Source of the DNA: Platerodrilus igneus
Lineage: Eukaryota; Arthropoda; Insecta; Coleoptera; Lycidae
Direction of reading: 5' to 3'
Assembly (NCBI GenBank): GCA_036346225.1
Contig: JARFIW010000999.1
Location: forward strand, 7,237,001 to 7,301,000
DNA length: 64,000 bases
Made by a program: the position numbers and the translations under genes. Under the pieces are notes generated by a model. It was given only the letters and a program-made list of their open reading frames with translations. It was not told the origin of the DNA and searched no databases. Of the stretch, positions 62,430 through 64,000 are shown in pieces (within the stretch, counting starts at the first letter, position 1; each line of letters begins with the position of its first letter).

Positions 62430-63719
62430 CTACCTAGAGAAGATAGAAGCCCTTACTGTACCTAACTTTAATTTATACACAGAGCAGTCAGTATTCCATA
62501 CTGTGTGATTAACATTGATTTCTGTCTTATCGGGATACATTTTTTTGTAAGTTATGCAGTTAATACATTTTACCTCATCGGTAATGCATTTATCAATCGT
62601 ATGTTCAAGTGCACATCGAGGACAAATGGGATTACTCTTGCAGACTCCCTTTATATGATTATAAGTGCAGCAGTTAAGACATCTACGTGGTTCAATTCCA
62701 CCAAAGACGGAACAATTATCAAGTCCCACCATTAGAGTTTTTTTTTCAAGAGCCATCAAATTATTAAAAGAAAGCATATCCAATTCCACAAGAGCTTGAT
62801 AGACCTGGCGGTTCTTTTTGGTTGACCATATCCTAAGAACTTTGCAGCTGAAATTCTGACTTAAGAAGTGGCCGTTTTGATTTATTGGGAATTTCTCAAC
62901 ACAGGTGGCATCAAGTTTTTCAGTTATACCCACAACTTTAATTTTAGGCAGAGGATTCCTTATTTCAGTTATATTATAATTATTAGATATGTTATCATTC
63001 AGGATTTGTTTTATTTTTTGATTGGAATCATCTGCATCACTACTGATGAGAATCCCACCCTTATTGATATGTTTAACTTTAGTAATTGGAATAGTGGAAT
63101 CAATCAATTTTGGCATGGCTTTTTGAAGTACCTCAGCCTTCGTGATCTTGTTCTCTTGCTGAACATTTTTAGGTTTAACTATTATTGCCGTATTACTCCT
63201 TCTCACTGCTTGTGAAAAAGAGATTGGAGTATCTTTCTGGAGCTTAGAAATAACAGTAGATAAATGATTTTCAGCTGCTTGGTAAGATTCATTAATTTTT
63301 GAAGTAACTGCGCTGATATTGGCAGAGAAGTTGCCATCAACTTCTTTGGTGCGTAATTTGCATTTCATTTCAGTGAGTTGATTTTTCAGCTTAGTATTCT
63401 CAAATTCGAGCAGTTTAGATCGCTCCAAAGCTTTCTCAGAAGACTCCTTAATGTGTTAAAACATTCTACAAATGCATTGTACAGAATCGTTCAGATTAGC
63501 AATTTCCTTCAGTAATGAAGGCACTTGTTTAAAATAGGACCTACATTCTAAGCAGTAAAAAGTGAGTATGCGTTTTTGTAGTATTATGGCACGTAGTTCA
63601 CTCGTTTTTAGGCTAGAACAAGATTCAGGAGCATGAAAGATAACTTGACAGCATTCACATGTAACAACTTCATTCGAATTATCAAACTGAAGCTTACAGG
63701 TAGCACATGCAGTAGTCAT
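62430..63719 (-). pseudogene. LINE ORF1: PHD-like finger, coiled coil, zinc knuckles; one stop
   Basis: A gag-like nucleic-acid-binding protein of about 430 codons. It starts MTTACATCKLQF; the first 65 residues hold a Cys/His pattern (CxxC, CxxC, H, C, CxxC) like the PHD fingers known in ORF1 of some CR1-type LINEs. One in-frame TAA at 63456-63458 interrupts it; the reading frame continues unchanged on the other side. Next come a Glu/Lys-rich coiled-coil-like stretch, a middle domain, and a Cys-rich end with knuckle-like CxxC...H...C units (CLNCCTYNHIKGVC near 62,690 and CPRCALEHTIDKC near 62,620). Confidence 0.86.
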
Positions 63720-64000
63720 GTTAGCCTATTATGGAAAATTAACAGGGTATAAACCACAAGGCTAGTCTCGTATAAATGTATAAAGTTCAATGTTTATATT
63801 TATACAAAACAACAACACAGTTGGATAATTACTGTTTATCACTAATGCTGATTATAAAGGTGTTGACCTCTGATACCTTTAATTTAACACATGATAACTA
63901 CAACAACTATAAAGGCAGAACTAATTTACATTTTACAAATGTCTAATGAAATTAAGTTTTCAAAATTCACTCAACTCACAGGCAAGTTGTTATAGTTCAA
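63720..64000 (-). other. Probable 5' UTR of the CR1/Jockey-group LINE
   Basis: Non-coding sequence upstream of ORF1. The 5' end of the element was not located before the window edge. Confidence 0.45.

Larger units (their letters stand above)
59361..63719 (-). mobile_element. CR1/Jockey-group LINE, near full length
   Basis: A two-ORF non-LTR retrotransposon on the - strand. The 3' end carries a tail of AAATAAATAAAT type (top strand 59361-59380), as in the fragment at 9.2 kb. ORF1 is at 63719-62430 and ORF2 at about 62376-59602. The 5' UTR presumably lies in 63720-64000 and may continue past the window. Few disruptions suggest a moderately young copy. Confidence 0.88.

Overview
This is an AT-rich, intron- and transposon-dominated eukaryotic window. 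The DRE-type promoter motif, the CFDP2-like RTE LINEs, the KRBA2-like integrase gene, the DD41D mariner, the Ty3/mdg4-type LTR elements and the tRNA-derived SINEs point to an arthropod, most likely an insect. No species can be named from the sequence. No prokaryotic operons, CRISPR arrays, rRNA genes or functional tRNA genes were seen.

One host gene appears to run through almost the whole window on the + strand. Four short exons (2677-2823, 19754-19907, 25025-25069, 56485-56540) have consensus splice sites, keep compatible phase, and end in an RG-rich tail followed by a stop. The introns between them (about 16.9, 5.1 and 31.4 kb) hold nearly everything else. I could not name the gene. A TATCGATA-containing block with a good splice donor near 18.2-18.4 kb may be an internal promoter and first exon.

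Layout. 0-5.1 kb: a 5'-truncated SINE, exon A, and a broken DD41D mariner. 9.2-10.2 kb: the 3' end of a LINE and a 471-bp repeat ending in a hairpin. 11.9-15 kb: an LTR, then a decayed KRBA2-like integrase gene split by two SINEs at one target. 15.6-17.9 kb: an RTE fragment and the second copy of the 471-bp repeat. 20.8-22.4 kb: an RTE fragment holding a solo LTR, then a 453-bp inverted-repeat insertion with hammerhead-ribozyme-like motifs. 25.3-32.7 kb: a + strand RTE LINE with a full-length - strand copy of the same family inside it, marked by a 13-bp target duplication. 32.8-33.7 kb: a Penelope-like reverse transcriptase remnant. 33.7-49.3 kb: an old + strand LTR retrotransposon with a young - strand one nested in it. 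49.3-52.7 kb: a second RTE-type LINE with an inserted SINE, and an LTR. 55.6-56.4 kb: another LTR. 56.5 kb: the last host exon. 59.4-63.7 kb and possibly to the edge: a CR1/Jockey-group LINE with a PHD finger in ORF1.

The most useful observations are: the inverted-repeat insertion with hammerhead-like cores; the tandem 3'-terminal duplication shared by two RTE families; two SINEs that used the same 14-bp target; an LTR group with shared TGTTA...TAACA ends and internal GTGAGT-type donors but divergent bodies; and a reconstructable nesting order. Nearly all element genes are broken, so this looks like a transposon graveyard inside a long host gene rather than an operon-like functional system.
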